From: Volvariella volvacea V23 | Taxonomy: Eukaryota > Basidiomycota > Agaricomycetes > Agaricales > Pluteaceae | Assembly (NCBI GenBank): GCA_000349905.1 | Contig: KB722738.1 | Coordinates: forward strand, 1,049,551-1,113,550 | Direction of reading: 5' to 3' | Length of the DNA stretch: 64,000 bases | In this document: one piece after another, positions 26,902 through 38,257 of the stretch | Layout: every line of letters begins with the position of its first letter | Position numbering within the stretch: position 1 is the stretch's first letter | The notes under the pieces: generated by a model | The model's database searches: none | The model's input: only the letters and a program-made list of their open reading frames with translations | What the model was told of the DNA's origin: nothing | Made by a program: the position numbers and the translations under genes

Positions 26902-27879
26902 CTCTGGGATATGTGGCTTGCACTGATAGTCATTGGAGGACTTTTGGCATGTCTTATATACTCGTACGCCAGCGCAATACTGTTAGTTGAAAAACCCTTC
27001 CGGTGTTGCACCGAAAAGAATACGGCAAGACGTCGGTGAGAGATGACGAAACGGATACGAGGACAGTCACAAGGTTGATTCACGCTGCAATCGGCTGAAG
27101 TACAAGCAGGTGGGAATGCATCGCACCTTGCGCAATAATTCCTGCGTTCGGTCCTTCGTCGGATTGGAAGTAATACTATAGCACCCAGTCCGAGTTGTGA
27201 TTATTCCATTCATTAGGTCCGAGCCATCCACTTTTTGTTGTTCCCATTAGTAGTTATTCCTGAAGCCGCTGAACTACTGGCATGGACCATACCTTGCCTC
27301 GACCCCTTCTGCAGGATCAGAGACCTGCCCCGTGTCAGTACAGCGCACAGCTACATTCTCGTGATACATCACATACCAGTGGGCCCCGAAATCCTGCCGG
27401 TTAGGCACATCAAACTCCGTACACATATTCCTGTGCTATTTTTAGATCGCCTCGACACGGTGTTGACAATTTGAGCTTATAGGATGTCGAGAAAAGCACG
27501 CGGTAATTAGCAGTTCCTTCCAATCTTATGGGTTGTAGTTGGCTCATATTCGGTGGAATAGACGTGGAGGTGGACAAATAAACACCCGTGTTATATGTCG
27601 AACTATTTCTGTTTCCTATAAATCCCCCGAGCGATTCACTAAACCACCTAGGGCGTGCATGCTGACAACTTGTGTGTTGGTTGACATTGTAGGTGCCATC
27701 AACGTATCCATGGCTCGTGGTGTGCTAACGTGTCGTCAATGTAGATTTTGCACTCTATATCTTGCAACAATATCAACCTGTAGTCAGCGAGTATATCCTC
27801 CCAATTAGCAGAAGAAATCGAAATGAATTGGAATATCTCGCAAGAAGGTAATCTATACAAATGTGATCATATAGCCAGA
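26902..27879. other. Spacer between the two GH6 genes (promoter of copy 1)
   Basis: This 978-bp region should carry the promoter of copy 1 and the 3' UTR of copy 2. Apart from the TATA box I see no repeat or RNA gene, and the plus-strand ORFs at 27235-27808 show no family similarity. Confidence 0.5.
26954..26960 (-). promoter_or_regulatory. TATA box of GH6 copy 1
   Basis: TATATAA reads on the minus strand, 53 bp upstream of the ATG at 26901. That spacing leaves a short 5' leader, common for inducible secreted hydrolases in fungi. Confidence 0.6.
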
Positions 27880-29680
27880 TTACAGAGCTGGGTTGGCGTT
27901 TCTAACCAACATCTCGAAGTATTCCTGGAACCATGTACCAGCCTCAGGAGCGGGGGTAAAGGCATTGCTGTAATATGTACGTCAGTTAAATTCGATGAAA
28001 CATTGATGGGGTACTTACGCATTGCCGCACATGGGGTCGTATCGAGGAGCAGAGGTGTTACTAGTACCATCACATTCACCTCCGGGCTTGATCCACACGA
28101 TGGAATCAATCAAACTTGAACCGGTGTTGGTACTTGGGCGGAGACCGAATCCGGCACCCCTGATGTTGCACCTAGAGCCAATATTAGTGCCATCTAGAGG
28201 GTGTAGGATTGAATGACGCACCAGTTGCCCCAGGCACTACGGATATTCTGGACACCAGAGCGGCCCTGGTCAACAATGAATTGAGCGGGGAAACCATTGG
28301 ATCTCAAGGCGGGTGCAAAGGCCTAGCATGAAGGTTAGAATTTTAATGTATATCAAGTGCATTGATACTGACATCGATGAAGTGTTGTTCATCATAGTTG
28401 GGGTTAGGGGAGGTAACTGGATCGGGGGTGGATGCACCTGGAAGGGTGTCAACCATCATTAAGTCATCGACTCAAGCCAAGCGACTTACGCAAGGCGTTG
28501 TAGTTGGCGACGTTGGTAGCAAGGCCGCGAAGGAAGGTTGGTGAACCTGCATCTCTGTAAAGTTGTCCAAATAATTGCGCAGCAGGCGTCAAGTTGGCAG
28601 GCCAGCCGAGCCATCCAGCGTGGCCGGCATCCAAGTACATATAGACACCGACAGAGTTGAGTTGGCGGACGGCATAAATAACACCTTCCTAATCACGGCC
28701 GTAAGGTGACTAATCTGGAATATTGACGGTACAGCATACCTTATAGGCTGTCTGTGCACCTTGACACTTGGGTACATTCAGGTTAGTGACAAGGTTGGCT
28801 AGCGAATCTGGTTCGATGACGGCAACGATTCTGACGTTAGGGTATTCTGGAGGAGTGATGTCAGCTTCAGCAACAAACACTAGAACATGACGCCTCACTC
28901 TTGATTTCCGTAACAAGGCGGTCGATGTAATTCTTGTAGAGGTTGAGGCCATTGTTGATGATCTGGAACTCTCCATTGGAAGCGGCAGCAGCGCAATCAC
29001 GGTCGGGCAGGTCGTAGACAACAATTTGGACAATGTACTTTTTACCAGTCGAGCGTTGGAGGGCATCAGCCTCGGCCAGGTAAGTAGCAAGCGTAGGTGT
29101 CTTGGCGACGACGTCAAACCAGATGAATGTAGGAATCTCTGCAACCCTCAACGCCTTAGCCTTTTGGACAGGGTCGGCGATGACTGCTGCTGCTGCACGG
29201 ACTTCGTCGGCATAATAGGGGGAGAGGTAGATCTGTGGGATGCGGTCACTTGCCTATTCACTTGTTGTTGGATGAGAGGATACTTACCTCGTGACCAGTA
29301 TAAGGATTTCCGGAAGGTGTCGATGTGGGATTAGGAATCGAACTCGTGGGGGTAGAAGATGTCGGTGTAGACGAAGAGCTGGATGTTGGCGTCGAACTAC
29401 CAGGCCTAAAGGAACGTCATTCATTCTCCAACCCTCTTGTCACAGGAAGCAGCGACGTACAAACATTGATGGTACCACTCATTGAGTACAGTGCACACCG
29501 CACCAGCAACACAAGTAGTTCCACCAGCTATATAATTATCGTAAGTGAAGCCCTTGCATTCCAATAAATCGACTACTTACTCCAGTTAATGCCACCGCAT
29601 TGGGCGTAGAGTGGTTGCTGCGCCTGCACAAGCAGCGGGAGTGTGCAAACTAGAGCCGACAAAGCGGAGAGCTTAAACAT
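27880..29680 (-). CDS. cel6: Cellobiohydrolase II, GH6, copy 2 (CBM1-linker-GH6)
   Basis: This is the tandem paralogue of the gene at 25036-26901, with the same orientation and architecture. The signal peptide reads MFKLSALSALVCTLPLLVQAQ. The CBM1 has LYAQCGGINW and, after an intron, TTCVAGAVCTVLNEWYHQCL. The Ser/Thr/Pro linker differs in sequence and length from copy 1. The core keeps VVYDLPDRDCAAAAS, AVIEPDSLANLVTNL, YLDAGHAGWLGWPANL and IVWIKPGGECDGT, and ends PEAGTWFQEYFEMLVRNANPAL with no intron before EYFE, whereas copy 1 has one there. The cores are roughly 70% alike by eye, so the duplication is not recent. A TATA-like box lies about 60 bp before the ATG. Confidence 0.96.
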
Positions 29681-30529
29681 CTTGATCTCCTCCGAGTCCA
29701 GGAGTATCAGTGTGTTCTATTCCTGCACCTCCCCACGTCTTTAAATAACTTTTGGTGGCTGTTGGTGTGGTGCGTTGCGCTGGCATTGTATCCGGTGTTG
29801 AGCCGATAATAATTGCGGAAAGACATCGGGAAAGGCTGCAGCAGGGTGTTCTACTGAGTGTCGTGATCACAAGGTTGCATTGTTCCAACCGACTGCGAAG
29901 GAACGGAACTACAGATGCACAGTATGTCCCTTGAATACTCAGCTGCGTCGGTTTATTGTCGGATAAGATATTTCAACGTCGGGGTAAAGTGTCTGTAAAG
30001 CTTGATGTATCAATACACTGCATGCCAGCGAATACCTGCTGTTGCCAACGGGCGTCTTCACTTGCTTGAAATGAAAGGGGAACTATATCTAGCGCTGCCT
30101 TCAAGTTCCAAGTAGAATGAAGGGCAAAAACGCGAGCTTGTGCGGGGAATCTGAACACTTCAGGCCCAACCCCGCATCGCGACGCTAGCTATCCGAAATG
30201 CCTCCGCGTAGCGGAGTAGAATACAAGCCGCATGGGGACATACAACTCGGAAATATTAAGTTCGGTGGTTGTGATGCTGGCGGGAGATCTTGCGCAACGT
30301 TCGAAATTCGAAATTGAGCCAAGCTCAAACTCGCCGCTGGGTGTGGATCGAATAAAGTCCGAGATGGAGCGGTAAATATTCACGTGGCCAAAGATCAGCT
30401 GGCCTCCATTGTGGCTATTCGAAATGCTCAGGTTAAGATTTCGCTCGAGATTCTGTTACATCGTACACATGCAAAACCAACAAACAATTGGAGTAACTCC
30501 ATATCGGAAGAAGTTCAATAATACGAGAT
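29681..30529. other. Intergenic, promoter of GH6 copy 2
   Basis: This 849-bp stretch lies between the copy 2 start and the NECAP stop. It holds the TATA-like box and otherwise no gene, repeat or RNA I can support. Confidence 0.5.
29740..29747 (-). promoter_or_regulatory. TATA-like box of GH6 copy 2
   Basis: TATTTAAA reads on the minus strand about 60 bp before the ATG at 29680, the same relative position as the TATA box of copy 1. Confidence 0.55.
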
Positions 30530-31404
30530 TCAGCCGCGACGTTTTGAGCTTGGTGGTGGTGGCAGTAAGGGTATACTCCCGCTTGCGCTAAAAGATGTCG
30601 ACTCTCCTCCGAGGAATAATGTCCCGGAATTTGTAGGCTTATTTCTCCCGGGGATGGAAATCGAGAACGTCTGCCCTTCTTTAAGGCTGTAATCCTTCTT
30701 GGGTCCGGCAGGGACGTGCGGCGAAGGCTGGTCTTCGGTTGGAGGGTTCATCATGTGCCTCCATCGCCTTGGACAGATCAGTATAAATTGTAGCCAAATG
30801 CAGAAAGACATACTTCGTGTAGTCTTGGAGAGCAACGTCTGATTGTTGCAATTAACCAGGAGTCCTAATCAATGACGGCAAACGTACTGAAATCAAAGCT
30901 ATCGCTGCGCTCCACGAAACCCAAGCCAATGTAAGCCTTCCTCCCAGCATCTTCGATGCGAACTACAAAATATCGCGAAGAGTCAAGGACCGCCTCTACT
31001 GAGGGCCTTGCAGGATCGTATGGTGTCTGTGCAAATACTGCCAGTGAGATAGATATCGGTGTTCAAGGTAGATATGGCAGTGACCAACATTCTCCTAAGA
31101 ACAGCGCCAGAGTTTGGCAATGGGAGCCAATGACATGGAAGAGGGAGGCGCACCAGTCTGATTGTCTTCAAATAAGATAGATACCCCTTGCGACTTTTGA
31201 ACTATTCTCAGCCGCCCCTTCCACAACGGTGCAGCTAGATCACCCCATTCCGCTGCTCGATGCCCTTCATTAGCCTTTAAGGGAGGGATCTTATGCACTG
31301 GACTCTCCAATGAGAAGTGACGCGGTGCATAAAGACTAACGATAAGCACCTGATATCTCCCGAGCAATATAGAGAATAGATTCGATATCTTCAGTGAGCT
31401 CCAT
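30530..31404 (-). CDS. NECAP-like adaptin-ear-binding coat-associated protein
   Basis: NECAP proteins bind AP-2 and tune clathrin-coated pit assembly. Start is [18 protein letters not shown] at 31404; intron 1 joins to [20 protein letters not shown]. The PH-like fold continues with [20 protein letters not shown], then [59 protein letters not shown] and RWRHMMNPP. The block [16 protein letters not shown] and a Pro-rich end ([12 protein letters not shown]) complete the family pattern. The residues GEL in TGELFAQ come from a 6-nt microexon at 31089-31094 (GAGAAT) flanked by introns 31095-31153 and 31038-31088. Without it the frame survives but the conserved motif is lost. Confidence 0.92.
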
Positions 31405-31504
31405 TGTCAGTCAGGCGGTGAGTCTTGTCAAGATTTGGTAGTGGGACCAAACCCAGCCTTTGCCCCTGTTGTCTTTGCTTTGGGCTGAGCCACTCAGAAC
31501 CTCC

Positions 31505-32503
31505 ATGTCTAATAAAGACGCTCCCGCTGGCCAAACCCCTGCTGATAACCAAGGAAATCAAACTAGCGCGGCAAGTACCTCTTCGAATGTTGAACTATAT
31601 CAAGTAGAGATCAGCCAGTTATCCGAGCTTGCATCTGCCGGTCATTATCGCGAAATCGTGGATTTCGCTGAAAGAGCAGACATATCTGTATGTGCATGGT
31701 CTAGTCTTTATCAACGTCAATCCTTGGCCAACTTCATCAGCTTGAAGGGGACAATGAACCAGGAAAGCGCTTTGTGGTTGTCGCCCCACTCACATTGGCG
31801 TACCTCATCCTCAACGATCTGTTCGTCTCACACCCTTTTCACAACTTGGAGCACCAAATATTCAAATAGCTTCGCGTTTTAGGCCGCCTGCACGCTTTAC
31901 TCTTGCACGCTTACCTGAGGCGCTGCTGACCCATGCGCTGCCCAAATTGCTGTTCTCCCTTGTGGCAGCTACATGGGACAGAAAACACACGCAAGTCTAC
32001 GTCAGGGCGCAGTCCCTGATCCAGCTAGTTACCCGTCCGGACTTCTTTAATCCTACGCTTGGAAGTCTCATCTCTGCGATGGTTCTGACCTTTGCTGGTA
32101 TGCGCATCAGTAAACACATCGCAACCTAGATTGATAACGTCGACAGAGAGATTCAGAGAAAGGACATTCTCTCTCATCGCATCTGCGTTCACGTCCATAT
32201 CCGTGGCACTTCTTCAGTCATACCTTGGGCTGACGTCTGAGCAGCTTCTTCCATGTAAGTTTTTCCAGGTCTTACGCGGAGTAACGAATTAACGCAGTGC
32301 AGTGCTGGCACAAAAGGGCTGGGAGTACAATGCTACTACCCAAATTGTTGTACCCGGGGGCAGCGGGGTGGCGAGCTGTGAGCCAAGGGCAGGTATGCGA
32401 TTTTTCCTCGCTTGTCCTCCGTCTTATTATCCTTTCCACACTAGCTGCTACTTTGAAGACCTTTCACGTCGTCACAGACAGCGTTGCGAAATTAGAGTTC
32501 TGA
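31505..32503 (+). CDS. CSN8: COP9 signalosome complex subunit 8
   Basis: CSN8 is the smallest PCI subunit of the COP9 signalosome, which removes NEDD8 from cullins. Start is MSNKDAPAGQTPADNQGNQT at 31505. Exons then give YREIVDFAERADIS, ARFTLARLPEALLTH, LPKLLFSLVAATWDRKHTQV, RAQSLIQLVTRPDFF and the PCI-like helices FSLIASAFTSISVALLQSYL with GLTSEQLL. The last exons read LAQKGWEYNATTQIVVPGG and TLKTFHVVTDSVAKLEF. The exon order and the closing TDSVAKLEF match fungal CSN8 proteins. The central junctions (31690-31960) were placed by reading-frame continuity and are less certain. Confidence 0.82.
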
Positions 32504-32850
32504 ACTCGGGTATTGTGAACAGCATCCCGTCAGGATTGGGAGGGTATCGATGCTACCTATGTATGACTAGATCATGTTGTAAACCTCACCATCACCATGG
32601 ACAGAAGTTTGATTGAAAAGAAAGGATTAGTCTGAAGGGCCACAATAAATTATGGCAACCATGCGTGAGGATGAGCAGAAACTGAGTTGAGCAAAGTCTT
32701 TGCATGCACGCGCTCAGGCTGATTGCAAGGTAACCGGGCTGTCAATTACGTAATAGGTGCAGCCGTTTAACAGCCAACAAGCCTCAGGCATGTGGCACAA
32801 CCTCAATTAAACCATAACTCCCCTCTGAGCATTGGGCTATTTCCACCAAG
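32504..32850. other. Intergenic, CSN8 to UBLCP1
   Basis: This 347-bp region between two co-oriented genes holds the CSN8 3' UTR and the UBLCP1 promoter. Nothing else is recognised. Confidence 0.5.
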
Positions 32851-34524
32851 ATGAAAGACATTGAGGGTTCAGACACTGTCTTGGACTCGGCTACAGCTGG
32901 AGACGTACGAGGTTCCATGCTCCTCCATGAATATGAGAACACCGCCTGATTGCAAGTTAAAGCAGGACGCGACTCAGGTTACTGAGAAATGGGTCACTCT
33001 ACACTTCACTTGGTCTGGGCGATCCTTCCAACTTGACCTTGCGGAATCGGATAGGTAAAGCTACTCTTAATGATGGGATTTCCATTAATGCATCGGATAG
33101 AGTTTTCGATCTCAAGAACGCCATGCATGCCTTAACAAATGTTCCTCCTGAGCGACAAAAGATTTTGGGGCTCGTCAAAGGCAAGCTGCCTCCGGATCAG
33201 GAGCTGATGTACGTGTCTGGCCAATCTAGTGTGAAGAAATATGTCAATCGCTATATTTCAGTGGCAATCTGCGCCTTCCCACTGGCAAGAAGTACACTCT
33301 TGTTGGTACCCCGGAGGGGGACGAAATAAAGGACCCTTCGCGTCGGTGCGCTCATAAGATTATATGTCTCTTTGAATTAAAGCCTTTCACAGGATTGGAG
33401 AATCTCCCTGACGTTGTTAACGATCTGGATGTAGACGTATCGGAAGATGCTCGGGCGAGTTCAGCTTATAGGAATGACCAGAGGAATATTCGTAAAGTGA
33501 AGGAAGCATCGGACAAACTCAAAGTCAACCTTATCAGTCCATTCAGGGAAGGCAAGAAACTTCTTGTCCTGGATATTGATTATAGTGAGGATTTGACCGT
33601 CATTAGTGAAGCCCACTAAACTTTTTCAGCCATACTCGATACCAAGCCGCTGACGTCTGGAAGTTTGCCTCCTGCGGAGTGTGCTCGCCCTGGATTGCAC
33701 GAATTTCTCGAGGTCATATATCCATATTATGATAGTAAGGCCCCATGCACTACCTCATGATACAGCTAATCAATCCCAAGTTTGTATCTGGTTAGCCTTA
33801 TCACCTCCAACCGTTTCAATAGCCCTGAAATAGGTAAAGGTCACAAACAAGCTGGGTTTGGTTGGAGACGAAACTAGTTGAACTGGAGATGGTTGGCTCT
33901 AGTCGTAACTATCAGGTAGGTTGTCTTACTCTCGAAGGCTGCACACCATGACCTTTTCTATACAAGATAGCTTTTGGTACGCTTGTTGGTTCACATTTAT
34001 GAATCTGCCATAACCTCATAATTGTGCAGTCCTAGACAAGACGTCCATGTTTACTGTCTTCACAGAGCGGAATAACAAGCCGTGGAGCCACTCAGTCAAG
34101 CCCTTACAGATTATCTGGAATCACTTCCCCCAATTGTGCGCACTCCTACCTTGATTTCCAGCATAATATCTAAGGGCCCTTACAGCAACGCAAGCAACAC
34201 AATTCATGTAGACGACCTTGTGCGTTGCTTTTGTGATCGCGCCTAGTAGTGCTTACTGGTCTCTAGAGTCGTAATTTTGCTCTCAACCCTGGACAAGGAC
34301 TCAAAATACATGCATTCAAAGCAGCGCAAACGGAGGTGGGATCGGCAGATCGCGAATTATACAAGTTAGCGCGTTACTTAGTGCATATAGCATCGGTGTG
34401 CGATTTCCGAACATTATCGCATAAGGTTGTATTGCTTCACCTGCATTGCATCTTACACAGCAACACTAATAAGTTCTTAATGCAGAACTGGAAACATGTT
34501 ATCAAACGCCTTCCTCCACCGTGA
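32851..34524 (+). CDS. UBLCP1: Ubiquitin-like domain CTD phosphatase (UBLCP1)
   Basis: UBLCP1 is a nuclear FCP/SCP phosphatase that dephosphorylates proteasome subunits. Start is MKDIEGSDTVLDSATAGD at 32851; the ubiquitin-like domain follows (VTLHFTWSGRSFQLDLAESD, VFDLKNAMHALTNVPPERQK). The HAD catalytic motif DxDxT is formed across an intron: KKLLVLDIDYTILDTKPL. Then GLHEFLEVIYPYYDICIWSQ, SWVWLETKLVELEM, NYQIAFVLDKTSMFTV, NTIHVDDLSRNFALNPGQG and KNWKHVIKRLPPP complete the family. Two exons are only 10 nt long (33781-33790, coding CIW; 33967-33976, coding IAFV with its neighbour). Every conserved residue depends on splicing them in. About ten introns are present in 1.7 kb. Confidence 0.93.
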
Positions 34525-34973
34525 ACGGGGATCAAATGTCCCTACACCGTATTTCTCTGATAGTGGTTCATAACGGGCTTTCTCGGGTTGAAATTTATGT
34601 GACTGTGATTATATGTTGTTAGTTAGCTCTCTATCATGATGCATGATGACTTTGGATGAGTCGTCGCAATGCTTTCGCTTTATATTCGATGTACTGCCCC
34701 CTGGTCTTCAGCGGTCATTTGCGGAGAAAACATGGTAATAGCCGATTCTTATTTGGTGTGCATCTCTTAGGTCCGGGACTTCCGGCTTTCTTGTATGATG
34801 ATGGTAAGCAATAAGTACCACACAATCACAATGCTGAATGGTGTATGAGCTTAAACCCCTCCGATTTATAGCGGCTGCATTGGGCTCGACGGATAACCCG
34901 CACGTCCTCGTTCTCAGTTCCCTCAGTTGCCGGTGCCCTCTGCTGTTTCCCTATTGCACTTGCACGTCGAACT
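34525..34973. other. Intergenic, UBLCP1 to Nudix gene
   Basis: This 449-bp stretch should hold the UBLCP1 3' UTR and the Nudix promoter. No supported feature is seen. Confidence 0.5.
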
Positions 34974-36122
34974 ATGTCTTCGTCGACAATCCCGGAAACG
35001 ACCAAAGGGTCTCGTGTCGAGATCGCACGACCATCCGCAAGCCTTGTTCTTATTAATGATCAAAACGAAGTTTTGCTCGTTCACCGAAATCCTAAGGCCC
35101 GGTTTTTTGGTGGCGTGCACGTAAGTATGAAGCTGGTTAATTGCCCAAAAGACATCTAATTGGGGCAACGATATATACATACGCTTGCAGGTATTTCCTG
35201 GCGGAAACTATGATCCAAAACAGGATGACACATTTGCTGTCACGGCAATTCGGGAGACATTCGAGGAAGCAGGCATTCTGCTTGCAATAAATGCGAAGAG
35301 AGCATTGCCTCCGCGAGATGTCTTGGATGCCAATAGATTTGCCATACATCGACAAGAAAAGGACTTCCAGTCATTCTTGCAGGAACATGGTCTGCAGGCA
35401 AGTATTGGGTCTTTGCTACCGTTCACGGAATGGGTTACCCCTGTCAATGCCCCAAGGTGATTTAATACATTTCTGTAATTCTCCGAGACCAGTCTGATGT
35501 CAACTGTAGACGTTTTCATACGCGATTCTACGTGGCATACCTTTCTGAAGTTACAAATAATGATTTCTCGCATGGTACAAAGCAGGATTATATACCCAAG
35601 CCAGGCAAGTGGCACCATTACATTGAATCACCACCGTCTTGACAAGTTCCATAGATGGAGGGCAAGAGGTCATTTCTGCTCGCTTTATTCATCCCAGAAA
35701 GGCGCTGGAGGAGTTCAACCAGGGCTTAATTACCTTCATGCCCCCTCAATTTTATATTCTATCGACTCTGGCCGGTGTAATGCAACAACCGTCAAGCCTA
35801 CAAGAGCAACGGCAACGTGTGGAGTCTTTATCTCGCGGTCTTTTTGGTAAAATGATCATAAATCCGCGGAGACTTATGACGGAAGATGCGGAAGGCCGCA
35901 CAATCCTTACTTACGAGGGAGATGAAACTCGAGGGGGCTCCAAAGGGCGATTACATAGAGCACTTGTGAAGGTGGGCAAGGGTGGTGTAAGTAACGACTG
36001 ATACACCGTATCGAAATCAACTTTGATCACTCCTTCTTGCATAGATCACAAGCGAGATTGTTTTGCAACGCAACTTTGACATCTTCACAGAAATTGAGCC
36101 GCAGGCGTTCGCGAAGCTCTAA
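34974..36122 (+). CDS. Nudix hydrolase (NUDT19/NUDT7-like)
   Basis: Start is MSSSTIPETTKGSRVEIARP at 34974. After SASLVLINDQNEVLLVHRNP, an intron leads to the Nudix region VFPGGNYDPKQD, then AIRETFEEAGILLA, with the REtxEEaG core that binds catalytic Mg2+. The loop between G and the RE core is longer than in the simple Nudix box, as in the NUDT19 class of CoA diphosphatases. Later blocks are SLLPFTEWVTPVNAP, RFHTRFYVAYLSE, SARFIHPRKALEEFNQG and LITFMPPQFYILSTL, also typical of that class. The last exon ends EIEPQAFAKL. Substrate (CoA or acyl-CoA) is inferred from family resemblance; no PTS1 peroxisomal tail is at the C-terminus (ends AKL, a weak SKL-like tripeptide). Confidence 0.87.
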
Positions 36123-36342
36123 ATTCAATGTATCGCTTTTGCATAACAAACAAGTGCATTGTGATCACATTACGTTAGGAACAAAGCATGTAATTTACGA
36201 ATAAGTACTAAGGCTACAATGATAATGCATGTGGATACCGAAGCACCAAAAGCACCTGGCAGAACCATATCAATACAGCATAGGGAGCGAAGGGTAAGGT
36301 AATTAACTGATAATATAATTAGAGAAAGAAGAAAGAAGAAAT

Positions 36343-38257
36343 TCAGTTGTAGAATTGGTAATCATACTCGACGGTGCTACCCCAGAAAGTGGGATCACAA
36401 GCACCAACGTCAATGGGTGTTGAGTCGCCAAGTGGGAGTACATGAACGTCCGATGTGCCAGCGGCAGTCCAGGTAGTGAGTCCAGGGGCATTGGGATTTC
36501 CGTTGTTAAGGAAAGCCCTGTATCGTTGCTGGATCTCAGTGATTAAATCAGATTGGGCGGTACTAGGGTTGGGAGCAGTGCCGAACTGTTGTCATTCGAT
36601 CAGTACCCCGCAGCTGACTTGTGATACGGAATGGGGACATACCACTAATTGGATATCGTCCTGGTGACACACGTGTCCATTCTGGGTACACCAGGAAACT
36701 GCATCGTTCCCGGGATAGGAAGCACCGATATTGAAAAGACCAACATAAGCATTACCGCCATTCTGGACCCAATTTCGAGCAAAGGTCCACCCAGAGCATT
36801 TCCATAGGTAATCAGTCCCCATGACCTGTAGTTGTTCCCGAATATCCGACGACGGGGTATAGAAGCTGGAGGAAAGCACGAGACTGGTACGATCGGGACC
36901 AAAAGTGGCCTCGCAGATGGCAGAATACCAGCTGGTTGGGGGAGCAGTTGGGAACTGGTCGTAGATGAACCAGCCGGCTTCGTGCATTACAGAAGTAATC
37001 ATTACGGGTTTATTGACCGATGGAAAGACGCCGGTGGAGTCAAGAGGACTTGTGATAAAGGAGCCATCGAGGACTGGGCGCATAGGTTGTGCCATACCTG
37101 CAGCAGGGTCGATGCTTGCTCCATTGTCGTAGATGGTCTTTGAGGCAGATAACACAGAACTAAGAGATAACGAGTTCAAACAATTCGTATCGCTGGGACT
37201 GCAGCTAATAAGGCCATTGAAATATGTTTGTAACGTCTGCTGGGTCGAAGTGGACAAGAAGCCGTAATTCTGTAGTTGGTAAGATCGGTTAGTGGTTTTC
37301 TCGGAGAAGTGAGGTGAAAAGTACCATTGGGTCTGAATGCAAGACCGCGGATCTGAAGAGATTGGAAGCAGAAGGCACGGCAAGCAGGGCTCGAACCATG
37401 TTGGCACCAGCTGATTGACCAGACACAGTAATCTTATTGGCACTTCCACCAAATGCAGGAAGAACAGTCCTCAAGAATCGTAATGCATTAACACTATCCT
37501 TGACAGCCAAGTTAGTCTCGCCGCTCGGGGCCAAGAATCCTAACTGGAAGATGGTGAGCACAATCAAGAGGAGACAAATACGCTAGTACGTACTGCACCA
37601 AGTCGATACTGTACAACAGCGACAATAGATTGCGTAGCAATGGCGAGCTGTGAACCATCCAGACCAGGGGCGGTAGCAGAGCCAACATAGAATGAACCAC
37701 CATGAATCCTATGAAGTATACATGTGAGCAGAGCAACTGTAGACCTTGAAATTATGGCTTACCACATAAGTGTTGGGACGTTGCTTGTCACAGTCAAACC
37801 AGGAGGCACATAGAGTATCATAGACAAGCAATCCTCATTATAGGCAGAGGGATCAACGTTCCACTGAGGACACGCAGGAGGAAGGCTGGAACTATTGGCC
37901 ACTCCAGCTCTAAGAATACCATTAGATACGAGCTATTGTGAGCACAAATAATGGTACTTACGGTAGATTCCATGCCGACACCACAGTTGATGGCTGCCAA
38001 CGGCCAGCATCAGCATATTTGACGACATAGCGGTATGCACCGGATGGGTCCAATGCGCCATTAGCCATGCCCAATGGAGTCAGCACGTTTAAGCCAGAGT
38101 TTCCCTGCCTAGGGCACAGAAAACGTCGGACAATTGGCAACTGGCACAACACGTCATGGGGGTCAACATGAGGGAATAGATGCAGTGGCTCCACAGGTAG
38201 AGCGTTGGTAGTCGCCACGAGGAGAGCAGAGGTGACTAGGCGGAGAAAGGCAACCAT
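36343..38257 (-). CDS. Secreted type-B carboxylesterase/lipase
   Basis: Start at 38257 gives a signal peptide (MVAFLRLVTSALLVATTNA). The alpha/beta-hydrolase core shows WNVDPSAYNEDCLSMILYVP, MWIHGGSFYVGSA with the HGG oxyanion hole, IVAVVQYRLGAL, GFLAPSG and NLAVKDSVNALRFLRTVLPA. The nucleophile elbow is GQSAGA (family consensus GESAG). The likely acid is Glu in SVMHEAGWFIYDQF and the likely His is in VCHQDDIQLVFG, so a full triad is visible. It ends STVEYDYQFYN. The substrate (ester or lipid) cannot be read from the sequence. At least five introns are present. It is convergent with the Nudix gene, 220 bp apart. Confidence 0.9.

Noticed and set aside
27235..27808. Plus-strand ORFs between the GH6 genes
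   Set aside because: No family similarity and their position fits the promoter and 3' UTR of the flanking genes.
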